In this document: positions 12,499 to 23,721 of the stretch, one piece after another
How the letters are laid out: every line of letters starts with the position of its first letter
Position numbering within the stretch: the stretch's first letter is position 1
From: Petrosia ficiformis
Lineage: Eukaryota; Porifera; Demospongiae; Haplosclerida; Petrosiidae
Direction of reading: 5' to 3'
NCBI GenBank assembly: GCA_947044365.1
Contig: OX345636.1
Coordinates: 50,462,746 to 50,526,745, forward strand
Length of the DNA: 64,000 bases
The notes under the pieces: model-generated
The model's database searches: none
What the model saw: the letters and a program-made list of their open reading frames with translations, nothing else
What the model was told of the DNA's origin: nothing
Made by a program: the position numbers and the translations under genes

Positions 12499-13244
12499 GT
12501 AAACTGAGGATAAATTTTGATTTCAATACACCTATAAACATGGTTTATATATTACATACAGTATGTAATAATAAATGTGTATGTGTCATGTGATAGTTAT
12601 TACACTCCTGTTGGTGTCGTTATTGTATATAGACGAGGTCATTATTATGAATATCACTGAGTATGTATGGATACACACAAGGGGGGGAGGGGTTGTAATA
12701 ACTGTTTTATGATGTGGGAAGCCAGTGGTATTGAATTTATGGGGCCATTTATACAGCACCAGAATAGTATTTAGGACATGCAAAGCATGACCAAATATTT
12801 TGTCACTAATTAATTATATATGAAGGCGTGGTCAATCAATTCTGTCAATTAATATGGAAAACAATCATCAGACTTCTCTTCAGTAACTTAATTAAGATCA
12901 ATTTTGGCTTATACAATACCTCTCACTAGCCACATTTTTTGCCAATTGCTTAGTATACATGTATGTATTCCTGGAGCTTGTTTTTGCTGTTTGGGGTTGT
13001 TGAAGACCACTAAGAAGCTAATATTTGCCCCATAGTGCCTGATGTGCACCCCTGGGAAGAAATTAGATCACTGTCATCAGTAATCTAATTTCTTCATAAC
13101 AACTTACTATGTCACACATGTGGTTATAACACCAATCATCAATCATTAAGGCTTTTGAGTGTAGCACTATAGTTCTTTGAGTTTAGGTAGTGAATTAGGT
13201 CTGTTAGGAAATTACTCAAGTTATAGACGATTCAACTAAGGTCA

Positions 13245-13541
13245 GAGTTTGAGATTAGATATAGAAACATTGATCCTGACAATGATTCAGAAGACTTCAA
13301 GCCACTGAAAGAAGAGGAAGAAAATAATAGATGCGATCCTTCCAAACAGTTTAAAGCAGCGTGAAGATGAAATACATTTTATCACTAACAGATACCTTCC
13401 AGACAATACAAAAAGGAAGCACATCCTGGTCAGAAAGGTTTTAATGAATAGGACAAAGTGGAAGGAATGCTCAATTATTGGTTGCCTTCTTAATGAGTTA
13501 GAAAACCTGATAGGAAACCATACCCATCAAGACATATCTAA
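13245..13541 (+). pseudogene. Crypton/DUF3504 recombinase relic 2
   Basis: Frame-shifted remains of the N-terminal half of the same recombinase family as relics 1 and 4: an acidic leader (NIDPDNDSEDFKPLKEEE, like the KENDDPDFKP leader of relic 4), then NRYLPDNTK, and LNYWLPS followed by KPDRKPYPSRHI in other frames. It ends abruptly where FB1 copy A begins, so the foldback element inserted into it or marks its truncation. No catalytic domain follows. Confidence 0.7.
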
Positions 13542-14700
13542 TCAGAGAGTACGGTAGTACTCTCTATGTAGGGATGGCACGGAAAAAAAATGGCCGCCCA
13601 TGCATTTCAATTGCAAGTGATGAGCTGAAATCTCTGGTAATATATACACATAAGTTTCTATACACACATGCCTGTTTATATCTAGTGTTTTTATGACTAC
13701 CAATACCTTCTAGATGGCCGAAGATTATTGTTAAGGTAGAGAACCGGCGAGTGGCAAAACTGGCAAAATCTTCATCATATTAATATTATTTTCCAGACAA
13801 ATCATTTTTTTGTTTGTTGACCTATCACGATGATTCTAGCACCATTCCCGTCGCATTTATAGTAAAATTCTGGTCGTAAAGTATTGAGATGATATCTTCA
13901 GATACTATGAAAGAAGACAGTCTCTACGACTACAAAGATTTGATCTGGAATTGGACGCCATTTTCCTAAGTGGAATTTAATTACGCATGCGCATTTGTAT
14001 ACTCTTAACATGGAAGCTGAAAAGGTGGAAGTGTTTGGCATTGTAATAACATTTGTGAGTTTGTGAGCAAATACTAATAATGAATATAATAATTATTAAT
14101 ATTAAAGCAATTGTATAATAATATTGTATACTATGATAAGCATTGGAATACTGAATGGTTGACACAGTGACTGACACTACTTCTTGTAGGACTGCAGACA
14201 GTGATGTAAGTGAATAGAGAATATACATCATCTGTAAGTGAAAGAGAATGATAATCAATACATAAACAAAAGACTGACCTTCATTGATGAACAAATTTTA
14301 ATGCATTTTTGATTGCATGATTTCATAATGATATATAGTATTTCTGCAATCTACAAAAAAACATTCACATCGTTTAGAAAAAAATCAATGAAAACAAGAA
14401 TAATAAAAAACATTTTCAATAAAAATGAAAGAAGATGTAGGGATGTCAAAACCCAAAAAGCAAGCAAACAAGGTTGGGAAGCTAACTTAGGACCCAAAAT
14501 TAAACAAACCACTTCCATATAACCCTACATAATTACAGCTCTTTGTACAGAGGTGTAAGCACTTATGTAGGGTTATATGGAAGTGGTTTGTTTAATTTTG
14601 GGTCCTAAGTTAGCTTCCCAACCTTGTTTGCTTGCTTTTTGGGTTTTGACATCCCTACATCTTCTTTCATTTTTATTGAAAATGTTTTTTATTATTCTTG
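13542..14700 (+). mobile_element. FB1 foldback element, copy A
   Basis: Type copy of a non-autonomous element named FB1 here. The 5' end is TCAGAGAGTACGGTAGTACT, a small perfect hairpin (AGAGAGTAC/GTACTCTCT), followed by ATGTAGGGATGGCA. The middle holds a conserved CCGGCGAGTGGCAAAACTGG block and a CGCATGCGCA motif. The 3' end is a hairpin of about 300 bp ending TTATTATTCTTG. The left flanking base is A and the right flanking base is T in every end-preserving copy, as for insertion between A and T, a Helitron-like habit, although the CTRR terminus is absent. No target duplication is visible. It encodes no transposase. Confidence 0.8.
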
Positions 14701-14701
14701 T
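14394..14701. repeat. Long 3' hairpin of FB1 copy A
   Basis: Arms of about 137 bp (14394-14530 and 14565-14701) are near-perfect inverted copies around a loop of about 35 bases. Outer ends are ACAAGAATAAT/ATTATTCTTGT. Inside are ATGTAGGGATGTCAAAACCC and AAACCACTTCCATATAACCC. A transcript would form a long double-stranded RNA. Confidence 0.9.
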
Positions 14702-15171
14702 ATAATAGTGACATGATATATTTTTTGGTTTATAACTTTCCAATGACGGCAAACTAGTTATTGCATACACACAATTAATGAAATGTAGGCTATAAATCAT
14801 TGCATTCGGTGAATCATTTTTGCTGCTTGATCTCGAAGCAGAAGCACGACAGCATCTCACCATTGTTGAGAATGCACAGGTCTATAGTTGCGACCTTGCA
14901 TATCACTCCAGTGAGCTACCAGTCCAGTTGATGGCGCACATATTGCTTATAAGGACAATCTTCTTGGAGTCCAATTGTAAATCTTTTGTGGTACAATACA
15001 AGTAAAAACTGTTCCTTTTTCCTTGATAGTTGACAATCACAACTTTCTCTTCTTTTAAATGGAGTGTGTCTGTATGTCTGTAACACGTACCATATTATTC
15101 TAATGCATTTTATTTACGTACTCTGGTTACTGTGTAATTATAATTATCGATAATCATAATCATTAAAATCA

Positions 15172-15320
15172 GCAAAGAAACGACTGGAAGACAGAAAGAC
15201 ACAACATGAAATTAGATGAGTCAGAGCTGCACTTCAAAGGATGAGAGAGACTCCAGAACAATACCTGGAAAGACATGGAGCTGCGACCCCAGAAAGCCGT
15301 GAGATAAGACAGGAATTACT
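15172..15320 (+). pseudogene. Possible broken exon (charged, helical)
   Basis: After an AAAATCAG acceptor-like site the phase-1 frame reads KKRLEDRKTQHEIR, a stop at about 15218, then VRAALQRMRETPEQYLERHG and AATPESREIRQELL. The composition is coiled-coil-like and looks once-coding. The phase matches the exon at 12426, so it may be a dead exon of the UBA-domain gene, or a fragment of a transposon protein. No convincing donor follows. Confidence 0.35.
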
Positions 15321-15624
15321 CATAATTGTCACACCCATATTAATAAGTTATAATTATGATTGCTCACACTTGCTTTCAATACCCTGCATTTACCTACTTA
15401 TATATTATTATATATACTATGATTATATCAGCAATAATAACGAAAGACATCAAAATATCAATGAAGTAATAATTTTTTTTTTTTTTTGAAGTGTTTAATA
15501 AATAAAAAAAAGAAAACAAAAAGAAAATAAATAATAATAACTAGAATTGCGGATCTTAATAACATAAATGACAGACAACATCTCAGCCACTCCAGTGTTT
15601 GGGAATATGATTGTAAAATAAAGA

Positions 15625-16116
15625 TCATCCGTTGGCCATACCACCTGTAACCAAGAATAGAAGTGGATTAAAGGAGGAATGTTCTATTTCCACAAGCTGT
15701 CGTTCATAAAGACGCTTTTTCTCCCTTTCGTGATTACTATATATTTTGTTTATATCACTGGATCTGTTCGAAGTGGCGTGAGGGTTGAAAATTCTCACGT
15801 CTAGGTAACATTTCTCATATCTGCCACCCCAAAAGCCATTCACAGCTATATCCATCCTCGCACCATCCGTTACATTTGCCGAAGAAGGGAAAGAGTCTTT
15901 TTCGGGAACAGGCTGAAGAGTAGGCTCAATAGATACATCATTACAAACCTCTGTCAAGATGGAGGCAGTAAAATCTCTAATCTCGTTATGGCGACCAACA
16001 ACGAAGCCTCCTTTTAAACATGATAAAGCATGTTCCACGGAGAATTTCTCCCCGCAGGCACAATGAACAGGTAAGTCCGCTGTCAGCCAACCATATCGCA
16101 AACAAAGGGCATCCAC
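15625..16116 (-). pseudogene. C-terminal zinc-finger and nuclease-like domain of the retroelement
   Basis: 163 codons. CACGEKFSVEHALSC is a C-x-C...H...C zinc-binding pattern, followed by RHNEIRDFTA and later ARMDIAVNGFWGG and YLDVRIFNPHA, with conserved Asp and Arg spacing that could form a PD-(D/E)xK-like active site, and a closing GGMANG. The nuclease reading is inference; the family is recalled from similar retroelement tails in aquatic invertebrates. Confidence 0.55.
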
Positions 16117-16368
16117 AAAGTGTCTTTTATGTAGGGCAAAGCCAAACTCTCTGATAGGCAGGACTGATAGCCAACTTCAGGCCCCCTTTTCTCCAGCCAG
16201 TTGTAATCTCCTTTGATCTGCCTCACTAAGAGATCCCATCACTGTCCGTAAATTCTCTTTTTCTTTCTTGCATCATCTTGAACAACTGCTTGCTTTTCCT
16301 TAATCTGATCAAACTCATATTGATAGTCATATACATACTCCCCTGAAATAATTTTGTTAACAATTGGA

Positions 16369-17540
16369 CTACAAATCTTTACAGTCTTCAAAATCTTGAG
16401 TGGGTCTCTGTATCAAATCACAAATACCCAAACCTCCCAATCTTGCTGGCAAGGCAAAAATACTCCGCTCCACCGGACCAGGGGGAGGCCTTCCAGTCAG
16501 CTTAGGAATCAGCTCTGACGACAATTTATCTTCTAATTTCTCGAGAAACTTTTGGATGTGAGGAACCGTACGACAGATAAAGGACCATCTACTCATTAAT
16601 CCATGAGTCAGTGCTGCATAAGCAGCATGAGGTTGAGAATTGGCAATCTTCGATACCATATCAATTTCTTCAGTCCAACGTTCAACCTTCTCTGACAAAA
16701 AGTCTGATACATAATTTGAGGATCCCAAAGGAGAACCTAGATAGGGACGACCATCACTGGTGATTTGAATTTGCGTGTTTTTAAAGATCTCCCTAGCTCT
16801 TTCTAAATAATTTTCCTTAACTACGAGCCATGTCTTTGATGGATTAGGAAAATAGCCATAATCTGAACCAAGGGATTGGATGTTATCCCACCAATGTTGT
16901 AAACAGTCAACAGAACCAGCTGCAGCAGCATCATCCGCATACCAAACCTGATTCACTGAATTAAGTAAACGGTTAATCAGAGAAAGTGTTGACACAGCAT
17001 AGAAAGACATTGAAAGGGCATCACCTTGAGTTAAGCCTTCTCTAGATAAAATAGTCTCTCCCTCTATGTACATATTAGAGGGCTCTCTGTAACAATTAAC
17101 TAAAATGGTAGCAAAGGATGGACAAAGAACCTGCACATTATGTAAAGCTACACGACGATTCAGAGAATTAAATGCATTAGATGCATCAACCAATAAAACT
17201 GCCTCATTAACCTTAAAAAGCTCTCTGATGGAATGCGCTCCCGATTCAACTCCTCCCATCTGCCCAACACACAACTGATGACAACCAACCGAGTCTAAAA
17301 TATCTGGCTTTAATACTGTAAGAACGGCTTTCGCAATAATACGACGGAAAGTTTCTCCTATACCTATAGGCCTCATACCGGGGTTCTTGTCTATAGCAAT
17401 CAAACGGCATGCTAAAAACGGCATCAACAGATTTGGATCAATGAAGTCAGTACATAAATGCTTAGCCATCAAGGACAATGAGTGACAAAAGTCATCAGAT
17501 TTCTTTCCGAAGGAAGAACAGAGCCTCCTCCAACCAGGCT
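16369..17540 (-). pseudogene. Reverse transcriptase domain of the retroelement
   Basis: The largest open part is 369 codons from 17478. Visible RT motifs are IDKNPGMRPIGIGE (fingers), VDASNAFN with the first catalytic Asp (about residue 100), GLTQGDALSM (motif B) and YADD with the catalytic Asp pair (about residue 180), then thumb-like sequence with PHAAYAALTHGL and LPARLGGLGI. The upstream frame (17469-17708) joins by a one-base shift at about 17540. The core residues are intact although the gene is broken, so decay may be recent. Confidence 0.85.
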
Positions 17541-17699
17541 AGAGGTGCCTGCAGTACCTTTTGTATTCAGAGCAGCTCTTCTAATAACAGAAGCATCCAG
17601 AGAGTCAAAAATTACAGAGAAAGACTTGGAAGAATCAACAGATGGTAGCAATACTTCCTGACATGCTAACTGGCCTTCGGGGAGTTTGTCCTTCAAGAT

Positions 17700-18308
17700 A
17701 GACTTCACGGATTTGCCTACCTTCTTTCCATTGCTTTAGTCATCTACTAAGAGTCAATCGGTTTGTCGATTTCTTCGAATTACTACAGGGCCTCTGAAGC
17801 AAGAGTGAAGGTAAGAAACCAGCAACAGTAAGGGCAGTTGATAGGCGTGAGAGTTCCGATACAACCGCTCTACCACAATTACCAGAGGGGATCTTCATCA
17901 AATCTAGTCTCCAATGTACTACTTCATAAATGAACTACAAATACTTCAAAATGAACTAGGGTCCAAATCTCCCCACATTACAGAACTAAGAGGGGCAACT
18001 GGCTTAAAAGGTGGTAAATTACCAACTAACGCTGGCTTACCAGACTCTTGCCCTGGCTCTTGCTCCAACAGCTCACCACCAGACCGCTGACTACCAATCG
18101 ATTTAGAAGACTGGTCAAGTACTGCCACATGGTTCAAACATCTCATTTCAGAACCCTGTCCAGCAGAAGAGGAAAGCTGGTCTGACGGAATATTTCGATA
18201 AAGGCCCTTCGTGGACGGCTAACAACATCACACAATCTTCCCTCTCGCACACATGAACATCTGAGACATCTACCAGTGGACATACAACGACAGCAACTAG
18301 CGGCCATT
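17700..18308 (-). pseudogene. Degraded N-terminal part of the retroelement
   Basis: From an ATG near 18308 (MAASCCRC) a Cys-rich segment runs about 34 residues, then frames change. 17946-18146 gives a Gln/Ser/Pro-rich stretch, and about 17930-17760 gives CGRAVVSELSRLSTALTVAG. These fit between the Cys-rich module and RT, but no continuous frame remains. Confidence 0.5.
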
Positions 18309-18319
18309 TTCAATAACAG

Positions 18320-19660
18320 TTATAGTTAATTACGTGATAATATAATTAATACAATGACTATTATCTAATAAAGAAGTACAATAGACATTAAGGTACAACT
18401 CATCAGACTGGATATCACAGTAACTTATCTTTCATGTAGTTCATGACAAGGAATATTAATTGAGAGATAAGGCTTCATTCTTTTAGAAGCTACATTTTCT
18501 CACCATGCTTTCACTGCTGCTACTAAATCCTTTATGGTTTTTATGGCGTGTAATTTGGTATGACATCATCAACAATAGTATATATTTTATGAACTATAGC
18601 TATAATATTTATAATGTAATATACGTGTATAAACCATAGCTTTGAAGTGTATTCAACAAATATACACCACAAGGTGTGACGGTCATATGGAATGTCATCT
18701 TATAAAATTATCTGGCTATTACAGAATTTATATAATATTATACTGATTATAGAAAAGTTGATAATGATTGATATAAGAGATACCTGAAATGTAATAATTA
18801 ATGCTGCGAACTTCGATTTGCGTAAGCGGTGAATTCAGTCTGGTCCTGTCTGTTTTGTTAAAAAGGAAGGCTCCAGATCCAGAAACAAATGAGAGGGTGG
18901 TTCATATCAACTGAAAATGCACTAAAGTTATTAGCTACCTCATTATTCATCAAGCGTGGAGTTATTAATTGATGTGAAGATACTTATGATTATGTTCATC
19001 TATCCTTGAGGATAACTTTCTCTTTCTTTTCTTCTGGATAAAAATGTACAAATGTTTTGCTGACAATCGTTACCATTGAATAGCATATACATAATTTTCA
19101 CCAACAAAAAACTTCAACCAAGTAATATTATGTTCCAAATAAAAAATCAAGTGATAAATAGCATCTATGATAATAACAAACAACTGTTTAGCTATGAACA
19201 TCATTAACGCCACTGTACTGCCACCTTACTATAACTGTAATTTTGGAGACTGCAACTGAGATCCCCTGAATGTGCAGAGTAGTAATTACCAAAAGCCTGT
19301 CCACAAAACCTTGAGATAAAAAAATTCCACAATATGGGGCAATGAATTTAAAAGTGCTGAAAATTTTTATCACAACATCATACATTGTAAATAGGTCAAA
19401 AACGTTTGCATGTGCAAACATTGAATAAGTTAAACATTAATGATTTATAGCGTAATTATATACCAAGCCTTTAACCTCCACCTGGATGTCATTACCTACA
19501 GAATTATCTACCTGGAGGTTAGTACATTGTGTCTCAGGACACATCACGTGCAAGTGAGTACCCATTTCAACAGAAAGATAGTTACAATAATCTTATTGTT
19601 GTGATTTAAATTTTAAAACATGATGTAGATGGGAAATGAGATAAAATGAATTAGATTTGC
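18320..19660. other. Intronic AT-rich sequence
   Basis: Intron of the UBA-domain gene. A weak inverted repeat (TAACCTCCACCTGG... and CTACCTGGAGGTTA) lies at 19470-19520. No exon or element ends are supported. Confidence 0.4.
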
Positions 19661-19673
19661 ATCAGATGTTTGG

Positions 19674-19806
19674 TTCATGCAAATGTTGTGACATATAATT
19701 GAGTACAACCTTATATCTAACAGTTCCTAATAGTCACCTTCAATTCATGCAAATGTTGTGACAGGTAATTGACTTATATCTAACAGTTCCTAATAGTCAC
19801 CTTCAA
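19674..19806. repeat. 70-bp tandem duplication before the tail exon
   Basis: TTCATGCAAATGTTGTGACA begins at 19674 and again at 19744. The unit ends in AACAGTTCCTAATAGTCACC. A diverged copy of the same block precedes the second tail exon at about 21060-21090, so it belongs to the duplicated exon-intron module. Confidence 0.8.
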
Positions 19807-19865
19807 TTGGTCAAGTATAGATATACATAATTATTATTGAACTAAAACTTTAAAATCCACTGCAG

Positions 19866-19964
19866 GCCAATACCATCAACAACCAGTTCAGCATCTTGGA
19901 GATCAACACCCACTGCCTCCTGGTCAATACTCACAACATGCAGGTCGTCCATTGAAACAAACAG
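19866..19964 (+). CDS. UBA-domain gene, Gln/Pro/His-rich tail exon 1
   Basis: A 99-nt exon between CCACTGCAG and GTAGTT, phase 1 at both ends, so it can be added or skipped without a frameshift. It encodes GQYHQQPVQHLGDQHPLPPG then QYSQHAGRPLKQTG, a low-complexity, presumably disordered segment. A close copy is exon 21143-21241, and a dead copy lies between them. Confidence 0.7.
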
Positions 19965-20771
19965 GTAGTTACATAATTACAACAGAACATGAAAATGAAA
20001 TATTATATCATAGCAATCAAACTGTTTAGTTTGAAGATCACAAAAACATCATAGCAGCTCAATGCTGCCATCCCTATTATTAAAAGCAACTCAGTGAAGT
20101 CTCACAAATGAACAGGGTATAGTAATTAGCAAAAGAGTGATCCGCACTCAGTGCTTGTCCACAAATCCTTAATAAGAAATTACACAGTATCAGGACAATG
20201 AATTAAAAAATGCAAAAATTTCTTATACTAGAACATTATACTCACAAGGCAAAGTATTTATGGAATGATAATTAGATTTCTATCTTGCATCAGTGGGGTG
20301 GTGCCAATCAGATTGCAACAACATGAAATGTCATATTTCTAAATCATTGTTGCAAGATGTCTGATAGGTTTGAGAGAGAAAACTATTATTTATCTGGCAA
20401 CTGGAAAATTAGGATACAGCCTGTTAAAATCTTTGCAGTTTCAATGCAGTAAAGGAGTTCATCTGGGGCAGGGATGTACTTGTAAGCCTGTCTACTGGTA
20501 GTAGTATAAATATAGCTGGAAAAAGTATCACTGCTTCCGAATTCATGAAAAACTGGTATTGCTAAGTCTCATTTATAGTGAAGACTTTGGTATATCTTTG
20601 AGACAAACAATGCAACACTCATGCAGCCACAGCAAGAATGTAATTGTCATACACCGTATGTTAAACGTCATGTAAAAATTATATTCCATTGTGACATGAG
20701 AACCTGTTCAGAGTCATTAGACCTTCCCTCTCCCAACTTTGTGGCCCTACTCCCATTAATTTGAAAGGTCT

Positions 20772-20842
20772 GGCCACATGAAACTAGTCAGCATCCACTG
20801 CCTCCTGATGAATACTTACAGCATCCAGGTCAACAAACATGA
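20772..20842 (+). pseudogene. Dead duplicate of the tail exon
   Basis: Diverged copy of the Gln/Pro-rich exon: GGCCAC start, QHPLPPDEYLQHPGQQT, then TGA. The AG acceptor is lost, an internal stretch is deleted, and extra bases at the donor create a stop. The following intron matches that after exon 19866 (GAACATGAAAATGAAATATT at about 19984 and 20857), showing that exon and intron were duplicated together. Confidence 0.7.
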
Positions 20843-21142
20843 AGTAGTTGCAATAGAACATGAAAATGAAATATTATGTCATAGCAATCAAACTGCTTAG
20901 TTTGAAGATCACAGAAACATATAGCAGCTCAATGCAGCCATTCAGAGCAATATCAGTAGCAATGAATTTAAAAGCGCAAAAATCCCTTACCACAACATCA
21001 TATTTACATAATAACTAAAAATTAGCATCTATAAGAAACTTCAACTGAAGTGGAACCTTTTATCTAACATTTGCTAATAGTCACCTTTAATTGGTCAAGT
21101 ATACAATAACAATTAAACTAAGACTTTATCATCCACTTCCAG

Positions 21143-21241
21143 GCCAATACCTTCAACAAGCAGGTCAGCATCCTGGAGGTCAACACCCACTACCTCCTGA
21201 TCAACACTCACAACATGCAGGTCATCCTTTGCAACAAACAG
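21143..21241 (+). CDS. UBA-domain gene, Gln/Pro/His-rich tail exon 2
   Basis: 99 nt, same length and phases as exon 19866, between CACTTCCAG and GTATAT. It encodes GQYLQQAGQHPGGQHPLPPD then QHSQHAGHPLQQTG. Frame-preserving differences from its sister exon suggest both are used. FB1 copy B starts about 110 bp downstream. Confidence 0.7.
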
Positions 21242-21353
21242 GTATATGGACCGATAGTGGTAAATCACTACCAAAATTATGAATTGTTATTTTTTTTGTA
21301 CACAAAATTCATTAATTTTGAATGGTACATAATTTTAATTGGTGCTAGAGCTA

Positions 21354-22541
21354 TCAGAGAGTACGGTAGTACTCTCTATGTAGGGATGGCAAGGAAAAAA
21401 AATGGCCGCCCATACATTTCAATTGCCGCAGCAAGTGATGAGCTGAAATCTCTGCTAATATTATAGAGACAAGTCTTAATAAACACATACATTTTTATAT
21501 CTAGTGTTTTTATGACTAACAACATCTTTTAGACAGTTGGTGATCATCTTTAAGGTAGACTGAGAACCGGCAAGTAGCAAAACTGGCAAAATCTTGATTA
21601 TAGCTATTATTAATATTATTATTTTCCAGACAAATCATTTTTTTGTTTGTTGAACTATCACAATGATTCTATCACCGTTCCAATTGCATTCGTTGTAAAA
21701 TTCTGGTGTACAAGTATCGAGATAATATCTTTAGATGTTATGAAAGAAGACAGTCTCAACGATGGCGAAGATTTGATCTCAAATTGGACGCCATTTTTAT
21801 AAGTGTATTCATTAATTTAGCCACATGGAATTAATTGCTCATGTGCATTTGTGTCCTCACTCCTCAGAACTTGAAAGCTGTTTACTGAAACTGCCTGCTG
21901 CTACGTTGGAATCATAAGAATAGTAATAAAGTTTGTGAGCAAATTCATTCTTAAAATAATGAGCATAATATTAAAACTATGGTATACTGATAATATACTA
22001 TGATAAGCACTGGAATGCCGAATGGTTGACACAGAGACTAGCACTACTTCTTGTGGCAAAGCTGTAAGTGAAATATAAAATATAGGCAGTGTCATCTGTA
22101 AGTGAAAAAGAATGATAATTAATTCATAAATAATGGATATAATTATACAAAAGTCTGACCTTCAATGATGATCAAGCCTCATAGCAATCTACATAAAATA
22201 TTCACAAATCGTCTACCATTCAGAAAAAAACAATGGAAACAAGAATAATAAAAACATTTTCAATAAAAACCGAGAAAGATGTAGGGATGTCAAAACCTTA
22301 AAGTTTGGGAAGTTAACGTAGGACCTAAAATTAAACAAACCACTTCCATATAACCCTACATAAGTACTTACACCGCTATAAAGCAAAATGAAAAGAGCTG
22401 TACTTATGTAGAGATATATGGAAGTGGTTTGTTTAATTTTAGGTCCTATGTTAACCTTCCAAAACTTGTTCGCATGCTTTTTGGTTTTTAACGTGCCTAC
22501 ATCTTTCTCCATTTTTATTGAAAATGTTTTTATTATTCTTG
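21354..22541 (+). mobile_element. FB1 foldback element, copy B
   Basis: Full-length copy with the TCAGAGAGTACGG start and TTATTATTCTTG end, same orientation as copy A. The 3' hairpin (about 22240-22541) has arms sharing B-specific sequence (left GTAGGACCTAAAATT, right AATTTTAGGTCCTA). The leader frame reads REYGSTLYVGMARKKNGRPY. Confidence 0.8.
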
Positions 22542-22585
22542 TTGTATTTTGGATCTAAAACCAACATGTAAAATTCATTTGGATG

Positions 22586-23272
22586 TAGGGCATGAACGAA
22601 TGTTATTTTATAACATTTGAATGTTTGCTCAACCTAGTAGAACAAATGTTTTAAAGGTTTGCTATTGTCTACACAAGCATTGGTACCATTTGTTGATATT
22701 ATAAATTCAAATAATAATGATAACTGAAAGTGACAACAAAATTTTCAAAAAGTACTATGAAAGTTGTGACAAATTTTTGTTGAGAAACACCAGAGCATTA
22801 ACATTTTTAGGCTTCAAGAAACTTCTTAAGTCACTAACAATTAGTCCTGATGTAGAAAATATGCGTTCAGCAGACATCATTTGGCAAATTCCTGGACATT
22901 CAACCATCGTCAATTTCTATGATTAAATCAGTTATTCTCTTTGACCTACCCTCAGAGCAAGTGCCACGAATAGTTGAAAAAGCACGCTCAATTGACACCT
23001 AGTCACTCTTGGGCGGGTGATATTCATTCTGATGCATACAGTTGAGATGGTCACGTAGATTAGAAGTTCCACCACTGTAGACCAGCTCCTTAGTGACTTT
23101 GCTTTGTCTTCTCTCTTCTCATAGAAGCTCCACACATCAGATTTTCTTCCTTGCCACAATTTTAGACAATTGTTATAATTACTTCCTGCATGAATATCGA
23201 ATGGTAAATTAGACTTCAAATGTTTAATGTAATGAACGAACATTCAAATACCGAACATTTGTTCATGCCCTA
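22586..23272. mobile_element. hAT-type element with BED-finger fragment
   Basis: A 687-bp element with terminal inverted repeats (TAGGGCATGAACGAATGTT and AACATTTGTTCATGCCCTA) and a perfect 8-bp target duplication TTTGGATG at 22578-22585 and 23273-23280, diagnostic of the hAT superfamily. On the minus strand about 23160-22990 reads RKSDVWSFYEKREDK and, after a frameshift, YSGGTSNLRDHLNCMHQNEY, a BED zinc finger that has lost its Cys pair. No DDE domain remains. A plus-strand open stretch of 69 codons (22717-22926) is not recognised. Confidence 0.9.
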
Positions 23273-23399
23273 TTTGGATGGTAAAAACATGAGTACCCAA
23301 ATGAAAATCAAATGACTTTTGTGATTAAAAAAATAACCATGCATAATTATTGACACTGATACACTGCTGCCATGCCTATTATTAAATAATTATTACCAG

Positions 23400-23437
23400 G
23401 AACCCATAATGACGTTGACCAAAAAGTGAAAGAGTAA
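23400..23437 (+). CDS. Alternative terminal exon a (candidate)
   Basis: After ATTATTACCAG, phase-1 entry gives THNDVDQKVKE and a stop. It can follow exon 21143. It competes with the better acceptor at 24156. A similar THKDVDN run occurs after the acceptor at 24626, in another phase. Confidence 0.3.
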
Positions 23438-23568
23438 GAACAGCAAACAACCATGTATTTAATTAAATTGGTCAAACTATCTGTCTGACTGTCTGTTAGA
23501 ACCCATGTGTATTCGCCTTTGTTAAATATGGCTTCTAGAAAATTAACAGCTACTATATACCAAGTTTC

Positions 23569-23721
23569 CTATAAAACAGAGAAAAGACTTGAGCGATATT
23601 CAGGCTCGTGTAAACTGTGTAGACTAAACAGTTGTTTCTTGGCTTCCCTAAAGCATGCCCTCACTTCCTGATAGCAGGTGACTCCATTTCTGCCTCCTGA
23701 CGTGTTTGTTTCATCGCTAAC
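23569..23721 (-). CDS. Candidate terminal exon of a minus-strand gene
   Basis: Fifty codons then a stop on the minus strand, starting after CTCTAAG: VSDETNTSGGRNGVTCYQEV, then RACFREAKKQLFSLHSLHEP and EYRSSLFSVL. Amphipathic, with coding-like composition in otherwise stop-rich DNA. An acceptor inside (ACGTCAG, just before GAGGCAG) would give a phase-1 entry. It could end the gene whose exons lie at 30072 and 31796, but no linking exon was found. Confidence 0.4.
   Translation of the reverse strand, partial: VSDETNTSGGRNGVTCYQEVRACFREAKKQLFSLHSLHEPEYRSSLFSVL

Larger units (their letters stand above)
15625..18310 (-). mobile_element. Retroelement relic: Cys-rich domain, reverse transcriptase, C-terminal endonuclease-like domain
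   Basis: A decayed polyprotein gene on the minus strand. It starts near 18308 with a Cys-rich module (CCRCMSTGRCLRCSCVREGR), passes through several frameshifts into reverse transcriptase (17700-16370), then a linker with stops (16370-16120), then a C-terminal module (16116-15625). The layout (N-terminal Cys-rich, RT, Cys/His finger, nuclease-like end) resembles non-LTR elements with a restriction-like endonuclease, but the clade is not identified. It sits antisense in an intron of the UBA-domain gene. No target duplication or poly-A tail was recognised. Confidence 0.8.

Noticed and set aside
13542..14700. FB1 as a standard Helitron
   Set aside because: The A-T border and 3' hairpin fit, but the 3' end reads CTTG instead of CTRR, the hairpin is far longer than usual and no Rep/helicase sequence is present; left as unclassified.
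14313..14863. Paired plus- and minus-strand ORFs with the same peptide ending GPKIKQTTSI
   Set aside because: The identical peptides on both strands come from the two arms of the FB1 hairpin, not from genes.
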